Source: Mixia osmundae IAM 14324 (Eukaryota; Basidiomycota; Mixiomycetes; Mixiales; Mixiaceae). From it: a stretch of 64,000 nucleotides of DNA. Made by a program: the position numbers and the translations under genes. The notes beneath the pieces are model-generated. The model had not been told where the DNA came from. It was given only the letters and a program-made list of their open reading frames with translations, and ran no database searches. Each line of letters begins with the position of its first letter. The first letter of the stretch is position 1. Location: assembly GCF_000708205.1 (NCBI RefSeq), contig NW_014575562.1, positions 1,322,257 through 1,386,256 of the forward strand, read 5' to 3'. Positions 32,141 to 42,487 of this stretch are shown here, one piece after another.

Positions 32141-33730
32141 ATGCAAGATTTTGGGTCAGCCTCAGCCTCAGCAGCCGTCGGCGACATGTCAGACGCGGAC
32201 GAGCCGCCCGCCCAAACGGCTGACTTTAGCTCGCTCGGCTTGATTGAGCCCCTCTGCAAAGTATGCGAACAGCTCGGCTACAAGAAACCCTCTGAGATCC
32301 AAGCCCAATCGATCCCATTCGCACTCCAGGGCAGAGACCTTGTCAGTACTGAGCCATGCCAGCTGTCGTGACTGACACATCAGACAGGTCGCACTCGCTC
32401 AGACAGGCTCAGGCAAGACTGCTGCGTTCGCGTTGCCCATTTTGCAGGCCTTATGGAATGAACCATCGCCTTTCTTTGCTTGCGTGCTTGCGCCGACGAG
32501 GTACGCTCATATTCTGCCTGGTCCCGCCCATCGTGCTCACCCCTTTCTGAGCACAGAGAGCTGGCTTATCAGATCTCTGAGCAATTCCAAGCCCTGGGCT
32601 CGACCATCGGTGTCAGATGCGCCGTCATTGTCGGCGGCATGGATATGATGACGCAGTCCATTGCACTTTCTAAAAGGCCTCACATCATTGTCGCTACGCC
32701 AGGCCGTCTCCAGGACCACCTTGAGAACACAAAAGGCTTCTCCTTAAAAGCCATCAAATATCTCGTTCGCTACTTCGCGCTCCAGCGAGATCCGTGCTTA
32801 ATTTGGGTGTGGCAGGTCATGGACGAAGCAGATCGTCTGCTTGACATGGACTTCGGCCCTGTCATCGATACCATTCTCAAGATCATCCCGAGGGAGCGCA
32901 ACACTTTTCTGTTCTCAGCCACGATGACGACAAAGGTCGCCAAACTGCAGAGAGCCAGCTTGAGTAATCCGGTCAAGGTTGAGGTTTCTACAAAGTGTGC
33001 ACACGGCCCGTCTTCATTGGAACTATCGCTGACCACTGGTAGGTACTCGACCGTCGATACGCTTGTACAAGAATACTGCTTCTTTCCCTTCAAGCACAAA
33101 GAAACTTATCTTGTCTATCTCTGCAACGAGCTCGCGGGCAAATCGATCATCGTCTTTGTACGCACAGTCCACGACGCTCAGCGTCTCTCGCTCATCCTGC
33201 GCACGCTCGGCTTCCCTGCCGTACCGTTGCACGGCCAACTGACCCAGTCCAATCGACTGGGCGCTCTCAACAAGTTCAAGTCAGGCGGTCGTCAGATACT
33301 CGTGGCAACCGATGTAGCCTCTCGCGGTCTCGATATCCCCATGGTCGATTATGTCGTGAACTATGATATACCCACACATAGCAAGGACTACATCCATCGC
33401 GTCGGTAGGACGGCCCGTGCAGGTCGCTCAGGCAAGAGCATCACCCTTGTTACTCAATATGACGTTGAACTGCTACAACGTATCGAGGGCGTCGTCGGCA
33501 AGAAGATGTCCGAGTTTGCGCACGACAAGGAAGCTGTCCTTGTGTTGAGCGAGCGAGTCACGGAAGCCGCTCGAGAAGCCGCTCGCGAGATCAGGGAAAA
33601 GGGATTTGGAGGCGAAAAGGGCAGAGATAAGCGTGGCAAGCATGCACGTCATGACGATGAGCAGGACCGCGATGACGACGAAAGAGACGCCTCAGTACCA
33701 AAGCGCAAGTCCAAGAAAGGGCGTCGATGA
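32141..33730 (+). CDS. RRP3: DEAD-box RNA helicase RRP3 (DDX47)
   Basis: Five exons (introns 32342-32387, 32501-32556, 32765-32815, 32995-33042) give 462 residues. All helicase motifs are present: Q motif ([26 protein letters not shown]), [50 protein letters not shown]. The sequence matches Rrp3/DDX47, a nucleolar helicase in 18S rRNA maturation. The tail is Lys/Arg/Asp-rich (..[12 protein letters not shown]). Start ATG 32141 was taken; ATG 32186 inside the acidic leader is an alternative. It is divergent from MET8. Confidence 0.94.
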
Positions 33731-33857
33731 TCGCACCACTCGCTGTGTTGTTGTTCTTATCAAGTATCATACATTACTGTGCAACAACAGGGTATTCTAG
33801 GTACGACGAGCACGACACAGTGCAAGTGGGTTGCATGCTGAGCCCGAGACGGGTCGT

Positions 33858-36377
33858 TCAAGACTCGAAGCGCGTTGGTACAGTCCAAGCTTTCGCCATG
33901 AAGTCGCGTATGAGCCGGCCACCCTCTTCTATGGACTTGCCAGACATATCGTCATTAATGACGAGGAATGTGGGTATACGCGAGGGTGAGAAGAGCACAG
34001 AATTGAGCGAAGCACGAATGCTCCGCCCCTGTGCGCGCAGAAATTTTGTCGGCGTTTCGCCAAAGGAGTGACTGTATCGATGAATCAAGCGAACGCAAAA
34101 GTGCCGCAAAGAGCCGTACTCTTGGATAATCTGCTGACGATCGATCTGTGCGATTGTAATGTTGTCAAAGACCGAACTATCGAACAGGCGAGGCGCGATT
34201 CTATCACCAGCAGACGCAAAGTGGTGTCCTCTGGCCGGCAAGAATGCAGACAACCCCCTGAAGCCGCTCGAATGCGTCAGAGCCACGATGAGACAATCGC
34301 CGCAATTTGGTTGCTCGTAAGCCATGCGCCGGTAGACTGAATTCGCATCAATTGAATTCGTCCCATTGGCAAAGCCAGGCGCGAAGCATGTCGACAAAGA
34401 CAGCTTACACGCTGGTGTCAGCAAACTTGGCGGCTTTCCAGAGCTTGCAAGAGTTGGAAAAGCGCCATAATGTGGCCAGATCGTGGAAGGCGAGCCTGTC
34501 TTGCCGTTGGGCATGGGGAAATTGGTATACGCGTAGCCTTCTTGAGAGTTCCACCGAACGGAAGTGCCTGCAGGGACAGGAAGGTGTGCGTCGCGGTAGA
34601 TTTGATCGAGGCCGGCTTCGCCTCTGATGGGGTACAAGACTGCAAGCTCGTCCTGACTCATCGTGCCCTTCCTCGGCAATGCAGAAGGCGATAGCAAATC
34701 GAGAATGTCTTGCTGTTCGTGCACTGAGTAGACACCGTCGCCGTCGAAATCCATACGGGCTATCAAAAATGACCACAGCAGGGCTTCCCGATGCTTCTCG
34801 ACGATGTAATGGGTCGCGAGAAAAGCCATATTGACTTCCATGAGGCGACCCCGGAATCTGCTTTCCGCGCTCTGACGAAGCTGATCGGGCCAGATCTGAT
34901 CGACCTCGCTGAGGAGCGCCATATTGTATGACTTGCCAGTATGGGTGACGTAGGGACGGAGTCGCTTGCCGAAGCGACGGTCTAAGAGGCCCTCAGCGTA
35001 ATTGATGCTCCGCCATTCGCCTTCCGGGTCATCGTAGATCTCTTCTGGAAGTCTGCCGGTGACGCCAAGACCGCGCTGCATGCGGAAGAGTGGCCCAGTC
35101 AACGGGGAAGTCACGTCGGCTGCCGTGAGGTTGCGCAGGTTAAAGAAGTCATCACAGACATAGAAGACAGATTCTGCGCCTGTCCTGAGATGTGCAAGCT
35201 GACTCTCGATCGACATGGAATTGAATGCTGGCAAAACGCGACTGCGCCATACTTCTGCGGCGTTCTGTGCGACTGGCGAGGTAAGATTGTTCATGTAGAC
35301 CTTGAAAAGATCCCAGAGCGGTGTGACACGCAGCTCGGGCGCTTCTGTGCTCTTTCCGTGCTCAGTCTGAGTATATAGCGCCTTTTGAAGCCAATGCGGC
35401 ACTTGTACTGCGCGCGGATAGGAAGTGTCCAGCTGCTTCTGCGCGAGATCCATAACACGTCCCGGTGGATGCTCGGCTGAAGTGGGTATGTCGGTCGAGA
35501 TGATATGTAGGGTATCGAGCTGCTCTTGCGGAAAGTATTCGAGCGTAGATCGGATTGAATAGCGCTGCAAGTCCCGGTCAGTCCATACGATGCCTGTGAC
35601 TGTATTGCTCACCAATTCGTCATGATTGCGGAAGTGCTTCGGGCTCAAACCGCCAACTTTGGCTTGCGCGTTGATCTTGTCGGGCAGGGATGGCTTGGGA
35701 CGCGTGGCAGGATCAGACAGGTAGCGAGCTCGTTCTATGTCTTCAGTAGTGACATCAATCAGCTGCAGCGCATCTCGCCATGCCTGCATGCGCTGATCCT
35801 CTCCGTCAATCCAGACCCAAGCGACGTCAATCTTTGTGGCGTTGGGGGAGGCGAGTGCGTGCCCAGGCCGCTTGACTTCCTCGCAAAGTGCCGACTGAGA
35901 TATCCAGAGGTCGACACAGTCTGCACTTAAAGCCAGCTGAGACCGCAGAGGCTCAAAATCAGCCGGGTAAATCAGAGGCGAGTCGTCGGGCGCGGCTGAT
36001 TGAAAGGCACGCCAGCCGGTGCGTTGGGCGATGCTCTGAAGCAGTCGCGCGTTCTCTGGCCGCAAGATGGCACTGAAGTCTGACGTATGATCCTTGCGCT
36101 TGATTGTCTCCTCGCCGCCGAGGATGTCTAGCATCTCAAACTTGTGCTCGACGAGGCCTGCAGACAGCGTCTGGCTCGCTAACGTCCTCAAAGGGTCATA
36201 GAAGAGGAGAACGGTGAGCCAGACGAGGCATGTCACGATTGCACCGAGCCTGATGGGATGCGCGAGCGACCATTGTCGGGTACGGGCGAGTACTGCCGGC
36301 TGTTCGGTGTCGCCTTCTTCGAGCGCTTCCAGCTTTTGATAGGATGGCCAATGGCCTGTTGTGCCTCGAGGCGACAT
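33858..36377 (-). CDS. Stealth-family glycan phosphotransferase (Xpt1-like)
   Basis: One uninterrupted frame of 839 residues, unusual here. A cytoplasmic N-terminus and one transmembrane helix (about residues 41-60, RLGAIVTCLVWLTVLLFY) make it type II. Stealth regions are visible: CR1 IDVAWVWIDGED (near 183), CR2 RNHDELVSNTV..RYSIRSTLEYFP, CR3 THTGKSYNMALLSEVDQIW..RFR, and a C-terminal part with ..TFLVINDDMS. An EF-hand-like loop DFDGDGVYSVHE sits near residue 542. The layout matches fungal Xpt1-type enzymes and the GlcNAc-1-phosphotransferase family, which move sugar-1-phosphate onto glycans in the Golgi. Donor sugar is unknown. Confidence 0.88.
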   Translation of the reverse strand: MSPRGTTGHWPSYQKLEALEEGDTEQPAVLARTRQWSLAHPIRLGAIVTCLVWLTVLLFYDPLRTLASQTLSAGLVEHKFEMLDILGGEETIKRKDHTSDFSAILRPENARLLQSIAQRTGWRAFQSAAPDDSPLIYPADFEPLRSQLALSADCVDLWISQSALCEEVKRPGHALASPNATKIDVAWVWIDGEDQRMQAWRDALQLIDVTTEDIERARYLSDPATRPKPSLPDKINAQAKVGGLSPKHFRNHDELVSNTVTGIVWTDRDLQRYSIRSTLEYFPQEQLDTLHIISTDIPTSAEHPPGRVMDLAQKQLDTSYPRAVQVPHWLQKALYTQTEHGKSTEAPELRVTPLWDLFKVYMNNLTSPVAQNAAEVWRSRVLPAFNSMSIESQLAHLRTGAESVFYVCDDFFNLRNLTAADVTSPLTGPLFRMQRGLGVTGRLPEEIYDDPEGEWRSINYAEGLLDRRFGKRLRPYVTHTGKSYNMALLSEVDQIWPDQLRQSAESRFRGRLMEVNMAFLATHYIVEKHREALLWSFLIARMDFDGDGVYSVHEQQDILDLLSPSALPRKGTMSQDELAVLYPIRGEAGLDQIYRDAHLPVPAGTSVRWNSQEGYAYTNFPMPNGKTGSPSTIWPHYGAFPTLASSGKPPSLLTPACKLSLSTCFAPGFANGTNSIDANSVYRRMAYEQPNCGDCLIVALTHSSGFRGLSAFLPARGHHFASAGDRIAPRLFDSSVFDNITIAQIDRQQIIQEYGSLRHFCVRLIHRYSHSFGETPTKFLRAQGRSIRASLNSVLFSPSRIPTFLVINDDMSGKSIEEGGRLIRDFMAKAWTVPTRFES

Positions 36378-37734
36378 TGAGCGCTAGCGGACTCGCGGAG
36401 CTGTGATCACTGTCTGACCATGGCAGACTGCGGCCCTTGTGGTGCTGCGCACTGCTGACAGGCGCCGTGGCAGCTGCGGATATTGGGTCGTGTGCACAAG
36501 GCGCGTTGCTATTCCACAAATAGAACAGCGGCGAGATCTCTAAAGATAAGTAGCTGTCGATCACGATCATCACACCGAGCATGGCTGGATTTGTGGCATA
36601 TATATCTTCCTCTCCGGTCCTCAGGACAGCAAAGGAAGCATCGAAAGAAAGAGTGCCCCGAAAATGGCTCTCACGCGCGACGAGACGCTTGCGACAGGCG
36701 AGTGCAAGGCGGCGCAGTTGAGCCAAACTGCAGACCACAAGGCTGATACAACACCACTGTACGCTGGCGTGATGGTATGGAGGATTGTCAGTGATTATAA
36801 AGGTCGCAATGAGAGGTACATATGAGACGCGCTTGGCGAATGAGTCAAGGTGTCAGGCAAAGGCGTGATTCTACTGCTTGGGGGCGTGAATGCCTCCGCC
36901 TTGCTTGACAGCTTGTGGCCCTCCGCCTCCTGCTATGGGCGGTCCGTTGCCATCCTGCGCGTTCTCCGATCTCCACTGACAGATCGTGCACAGCCTGCAA
37001 TCTGTCTTAAGCTGTCAGGGTTCCGTAGAGTTGGCGACAGACAGACCATAGATGCTTCTTCTTGAACGGCTACGTGGCACCGACGAGTCAGCTCAGTCCA
37101 GATAGCTGTCTCAATGCGTACGATCAAGGGGACTGTGAGCATCTCCATCAGTAATTGCAGCGCGCTGTAGTCTCGGGACGTACTGAAGCAGAACTCAAAC
37201 CATCTTCGGCTACTCGCAGCCGTGATGGAAGGATTGTGGCATCTCTGCTGAGCGATCAGTTGACATTGCGATCTTCCAGCCTTGCCTACAGGACATATTC
37301 TTGTAGCTGACGATGCGCCGACCGATTCTTCCGGGCTGATCTTGGTCGGACAACCGAATTGGAGACCTGTTGATTACGTCTTAAGCTCTTGTGGAAATGA
37401 CATAAGCATCAAGCCGCACATATGAAAGCCATCGCACGTGAGGGCTGCGAATGATCCGCGATGACGGCGGCGTAAGACGCAGGCAGAGCGGGAGGGACAA
37501 CCCGCTCGGCCAAGTACTGGCAGGCGCACTCCTGCCCTGAAAGACACCAAGCAAGCATGATCTTAGCTTTACAGCCTTGCGCCACAGATTGCATAGCAGC
37601 ACGGAATGTCTAGCAGCAAGGCAGCACACCGTAGCCTTTTCATGTCGCAGCTGGGAGGGGCTGCCCGAGCATGAGCTGGCCAACATCCGTCTAGTCCGGA
37701 CTCACGGTGACAGAGAAGGGGTCGCAGGCGGCTG
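36378..37734. other. intergenic region, no supported gene
   Basis: About 1.36 kb with no supported coding sequence. Frames at 36196-36738 (-), 36483-36746 (+), 36850-37065 (+) and 37381-37686 (-) have no domains, no splice partners and conflict with one another. A TATA-like GATTATAAAGG occurs at about 36793. It is one of the largest empty stretches in the window. Confidence 0.45.
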
Positions 37735-38108
37735 TCAATGCCCTCGAGTCTGCATGACTGGACGCAGGCGTATCCGCTTGGGGAGGATGTCAGCCACAGT
37801 CTCCAGATTGACAAAGACGAACAGCGCATAGTTGGCCAACGCAGCGATCGAGACGAAGATGTTGAACAGGAGCATATTGTTGTTATGGTTGGCTTTCTTT
37901 TGCGGCGCTGACGCCCGCAGATGAGATGCAAAGGCGCGAACAGATGGTCGTTGCAGGAGGCGAGGTGATCCCAGACGTGACGCATATGACGCCGGAGTTC
38001 GTCAGACGAGGGAGCTGCACACCATCGGTCACGCAATGATCACAGAGATTGAGAACAGCACGGGCGGTCGCACGCAACGCGAGCTCGTAGCTTGACGCCG
38101 ATAGTCAT
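37735..38108 (-). CDS. candidate small single-helix membrane protein
   Basis: The convincing part is the 3' exon: QKKANHNNN, then a helix MLLFNIFVSIAALANYALFVF, then VNLETVADILPKRIRLRPV, ending at 37735. It is too short for standard ORF cut-offs. A frame-consistent model adds an upstream exon from ATG 38108 through PSSDELRRH with introns near 38006-38047 and 37915-37991, about 84 residues; that part is tentative. The shape resembles small mitochondrial or ER tail-anchored subunits but I cannot name it. It would be divergent from the TOK1 gene. Confidence 0.3.
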
Positions 38109-38328
38109 CTTGTTTGCTGTCGGCTCGCGTAAGATCATGATCTGATAATTCATTGATCGGCAGAGCGCCCGGGGAGATCGAGCTGTCCAATCAGGATCAA
38201 AGATAACGGAATTTGATCATGGGGGGCGAGATCCTGTCCCTCGTCTGCCTTGCACGCTTGTGCGCAAAGAGCATGGGTAGACGTGCAGGGATGTCTGACG
38301 ACACTCAAACGAGGTGACGGCAGGCAAG

Positions 38329-40953
38329 ATGCCAATGTTCAAGCGTATCAGGACCTGGGCGTCCGGCTATTCCTCGTCTGGCGACACGCTCTCAATTTTG
38401 GACGATGATACCACCCTGGCTGAATCGGCCAATTTTAGGGCCAGATTGAAAGGGCCGAAGACCCGCTATCTGCCTCTGCTGTCCGGTACTTTGGTCCCCT
38501 TTGCAATTCTGCTCGAAATTCCAGGCTTGACTCAGCGATGGTACGTCAAGACGGCTAGCAAGTACACCAACGAGGTCCTCGACTCCCAGAAGAACCCAGT
38601 CCTGCTCGATGTCGCGCTTGGCATTAGCATTGGCATGGCCATCATCGCCAATATCTGCCTCGTGATGCGATTTTTAGGCGCGCTGCCTGAACCAGTCGTG
38701 CCCCAGCAATGCTGAAGATGGTATGCAGAGCGGCGTGTCTGGATCACAACCGTCATTGCCTGCATAGCGCTCACGTTCCATGACTGCATCAATATCTCAG
38801 CACTCACCTATTTTGGCGTCGTGAGTATTCGCCACCTGCGAATGGCTCCTTGCAGGCTGACTTGTACACAGGTTCATTCTGTCTCGGACGGGTTCACATA
38901 TGGTCAGCCGTTCTTTATGACTATAGCGAGCACGTCGGTATCGACCGTCTGCAATTTCACATTACTCTACGATTTCTTCAGCACCAAGAACTTTGCGAAC
39001 CACGGCAGCGGTCTAACCGCTAAGCAGAGGCAGCTCGTCATCGCGCTCATCGCTTTCATGTGCTATCTCTGCTTTGGTTCGCTGGTGTTCACTCTGTCGA
39101 TGAGCCTGCACTTTGTCGATGCGCTGTATTTCACGATCGTCACGTGTTCATCTGTCGGCTTTGGCGACATCTAGTGAGTCCCTTGCTCTTGCTCGGATGC
39201 AGAGCTCATCAGTGATCAGTCCGACAAGCATAGCGGTCCGCGTCTTTGACATCTTTTTCGCCACAGGTGGCATCATCTTCTTGGCTCTTCTGATCGCTGT
39301 CGCACGAGAGACGCTCTTGGAATCCTTCCAGCAAGCCTATACGCATCGTAGGAAGCTACTTGTCGAGCGAGCCCGCTTGAGACGCAAGCAAAAGGCGGCA
39401 CATCGAGCTGCTCGGCTCAAAGCGCGGGAGGAAGCACTCGCATCGGGACAGGATGTTCCTGCAGCTTATAAGCCGGGCGGAGGCCGATCTGGAGCAAGGT
39501 CTATGGGCGAACGTCTCGAGTCTCGTAAGATCAAGGTCGGAGTATCAGCAGGCAAGGACTGGATAGACAGTTGGTTTGTCAAATGGGGATGGAAAGACTC
39601 CATCTCGAGCGTGAAGCTCAAGCGCAGCCTCACACAAGAATCGATGGATCAAGACCGCTCGTATCAACATTTCAAAAAGCAGCTTAAGAGTGAAGAGCGT
39701 AGGGAGTTTTGGGTCAAATTGGGATTTGCGCTCGGGATGTTCTTCTTCTTTTGGGGCGTAGGATCCTTCATCTTCACACTCACAGAGGGCTGGGACTACT
39801 TTGACGCATTCTGGTTTGTACGTCAAGCGGCTCTGATTGCGATAAAGCTAATATCCGCGCAGTCATTCGTCTATTTCTCCACGATCGGCTATGGCGATTT
39901 TTCGCCAAAGTCATCTGCCGGCCGTGCCTTTTTCATCTGCTGGGCTCTTCTCGGCATAGCCAACTTGACTCTCGTATGCTCGTCCTGAAGTCTTGATGCC
40001 TAATGCCTAGCTAAACATTCGCGCTGCAGCTCTTCTCCATTCTGACCGAGAGTTGGGGCTCAGTCTTTCAGGCGACGGTCCAGAATAGCGGCACGAGCAA
40101 AATTCGTAGACTCGGCGAGAACGAGGTGCACGACACGGAGGAGGAAGACGCGCACGATGATATCGACGATCTGCCAGACAAGATCACCCACGCTGCCAAA
40201 GAATTCCATGAGCATGCGAATTATTTCCTCAAACAAGGCAGCAAACCTCCAGAAGCTCTTCAAAAGCTGCTCGACGATTCTTCGCAGCTCACCGAGGAGA
40301 ACATTGCCCGCTTACGGGCCAGTACGGGACTGTCGAATGATAGTGATTCGTCTCACTTGCTGTTCATGATCAGCTATGAGCGAAGCTTTGCGAATCTAAT
40401 GGAGTCCTGCACGCTCGTTTCTGCAATGCTGAGGAAACGAGAAGAAGACCTCGCGCGCTTGCGACAGATCCTAGCCGATCTAGACGAGACAAAGCCCAGC
40501 CTGACCCGCACAGACACGATGATATCGCAAGAAGCTCGGCCTCGTGTCGTACGCGTCGTATCTGACATGATTCACTTCAATTCTCGGACGGGCAACCGCG
40601 ATCTCGAATACGGCGAAAAGTCAGACGAGGACGGCGACAAGACTGATCCCGAGGACGAGGAGCCGAGCGAGCCGCGCGAGCCGCAAAGGCGAACGAGACG
40701 GGCAACGATCATACAGGAGGCGCACGATCTTATTTCGACGCTTGACAAAGGTACCGCAGACAGTATAGGCTCGTCTGGCTCCTCGGACGGTATGAGCCCG
40801 GTACAGGCCACTCAGAGCCAGCCATCAGTTGTGCAGAGGGATATGCTTGACGCTCGAACGTCGAGCCTACCGGCACCAATTATAGGGCCCAACGCTCGGC
40901 TGCCCTTAAAGCGCACTCTCACCATTGATGATCCAAAGCCAGCCAAACGCTGA
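38329..40953 (+). CDS. TOK1: TOK1-type two-pore outward-rectifier K+ channel
   Basis: Six exons (introns 38678-38728, 38821-38871, 39174-39219, 39818-39862, 39974-40029) give 791 residues. Eight hydrophobic segments with two pore loops are expected; the filters TCSSVGFGDIYP (near residue 240) and STIGYGDFSPKS (near 455) are both clear. A long charged loop (..RRKLLVERARLRRKQKAAHR..) separates the pores, and an acidic, Ser-rich cytosolic tail of about 300 residues follows. The channel carries outward K+ current at the plasma membrane. The first intron appears to be GC-AG; only that junction gives FLERRVWITT in frame. Confidence 0.93.
38678..38728 (+). other. inferred GC-AG intron in TOK1
   Basis: The exon ends ..CGATTTTTAG, the intron begins GCGCGC and ends GTATGCAG (51 bp). 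Joining yields Phe-Leu-Glu-Arg-Arg-Val-Trp in phase with the next helix. The GT dinucleotides inside this segment give a wrong frame or a very short intron. Confidence 0.65.
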
Positions 40954-41054
40954 TACTCTTGCACGGCTTTGCAGGCTTCGGTTTGTTTCATACGTGGGCT
41001 TATGCGTTATTCTCACCAAAGTTGTTATATGTAGTTGTGGAAATGCATTCTGAG

Positions 41055-42362
41055 CTAATAGACTTGCTCCGCGCTCAGGGTGCCCTGGACCAGATCCAGC
41101 GGATTGATGACACCTGGCAGCCCGACATACGATACCATGATAGGTCGATACAGCCATATTTCGCCTTGCGACAGATTGGCGAGGTCGTACGTCGCTCGAG
41201 AGGGCAAATGACCTCTGCTTTGCTCGATGACGGTAATGCTGCCAAGACTAGCGGTGCTCATCATCGAGCCGTGCTCTACTGGCTCGCGCGGCGGCGAATC
41301 AGCAACGAGGATGGCGGTGTGATCTGGATCGCCCAGTCGAGCCGTTGACATGCTTGCCGAGCTGGAATGGGTGATGATTGCAGTGAGCCATTGAACAACA
41401 TCTCCCCGACGGAGCGCGTTGTCGCCACCGCGCCATTGACCTAGCCGGCCAGCCTTGGCAGTGTAGAGCAGATGGCCGTGGGTCTTGCCGATACAATCCA
41501 AAATGGGCGGACCGAGCTGCGATTGCGACAGACTCGATGCTTCCTTAAGGGCCTCTGCGGCAAGAGTCCAGCATTCGCCATTGCCGACAGACTGGACGCC
41601 TTCGTGTCGCTCGGCAAAACAGGCAATCGCGTTGCCGTACTGTATGTGGGCAGCGTAGAGCGTACCACCATCCAAGGGAGATGGAGCCGGCCGCCAGTCG
41701 CATGAGCGGGCGATCTCAGAATTGACGGGTCGACCTCGATCCCATTGGACTGTCGCTCTGGCCACACTTAGATCGAGAAAGAGAACGGTTTGGGTCCACG
41801 TCTTGCGTTCTGTCATACTGCCCGGAAACCCAAAGGTCTGCGTAGAGCCCGTTGACGCATGGGTGACGTCTGTACGGCCATGAAGCGGCGGCGGCTCCAC
41901 AGGTGAGTGATCGTACCAAGCCGAAGACCAAGCTTCTTTGGCCCTGAAGAAGGAGGCATACGCTGCCGCATGGCAGCACCATCCATCAGATGGTGGTGGC
42001 GGGTAGCTCGACGATGTGAGGTCCGTGCCAGGTGCAAAGCTTGAGACGGGGAGGGGGTCGTTTGGAAGAGCAGCTTTCGCAGGCAAAGCTGCCCGCTGCC
42101 CGCCGAAGAAATCGTCAAGTAGCCCAAAGAAGGCTGCCTTATCTTGAGCAGAAAGGCGCGTGAGCTTGCTCGAGCCTACCCGAGGCTGTTCGCGAGTCAC
42201 GTCAGGCGCTGGCGGCACTCGTCCGCGGTTGAAGGTGTAAGCGGGCTGCTGAGCAGGCACTGGAGCACCGGGCGCCGGCTTGACTGTATTTATCTTCTCT
42301 CTGAGCTGACTGACCGACCCTTCTGCTTGCGCTCGTAGCCGGGCTACGTCAAAGGGAGCCAT
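41055..42362 (-). CDS. BBC1/AIM3-domain protein
   Basis: One frame of 435 residues. A Pro-rich start (..KPAPGAPVPAQQPAY..) and a short helical segment (SAQDKAAFFGLLDDFFGG) lead to SSAWYDHSPVEPPPLHGR and a C-terminal domain with GNGECWTLAAEAL (Cys264) and PDHTAILV (His348). This is the domain found at the end of yeast Bbc1 and Aim3, which has a cysteine-peptidase-like fold; Bbc1 regulates Arp2/3 at endocytic actin patches. No SH3 domain is present, unlike Bbc1 itself, so this is a minimal form. The Pro-rich part could bind SH3 partners. It is divergent from the GNAT gene with 125 bp between starts. Confidence 0.72.
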   Translation of the reverse strand: MAPFDVARLRAQAEGSVSQLREKINTVKPAPGAPVPAQQPAYTFNRGRVPPAPDVTREQPRVGSSKLTRLSAQDKAAFFGLLDDFFGGQRAALPAKAALPNDPLPVSSFAPGTDLTSSSYPPPPSDGWCCHAAAYASFFRAKEAWSSAWYDHSPVEPPPLHGRTDVTHASTGSTQTFGFPGSMTERKTWTQTVLFLDLSVARATVQWDRGRPVNSEIARSCDWRPAPSPLDGGTLYAAHIQYGNAIACFAERHEGVQSVGNGECWTLAAEALKEASSLSQSQLGPPILDCIGKTHGHLLYTAKAGRLGQWRGGDNALRRGDVVQWLTAIITHSSSASMSTARLGDPDHTAILVADSPPREPVEHGSMMSTASLGSITVIEQSRGHLPSRATYDLANLSQGEIWLYRPIMVSYVGLPGVINPLDLVQGTLSAEQVY

Positions 42363-42487
42363 GTCTTGTCTGCAAACAGCATCAGCGCCAGCGCCCGCTC
42401 CGCTCAGCTATCGCTGTCGGCTATCGGCTACGCGACGTGGCAAGCTCAAGCGCTGACAAGCCTGGCTCTACCCCATTTAGACCCGAT

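Noticed and set aside
36196-36738. 180-codon minus-strand frame
   Set aside because: Overlaps the Stealth start in another frame; no homology or hydrophobic pattern of its own.
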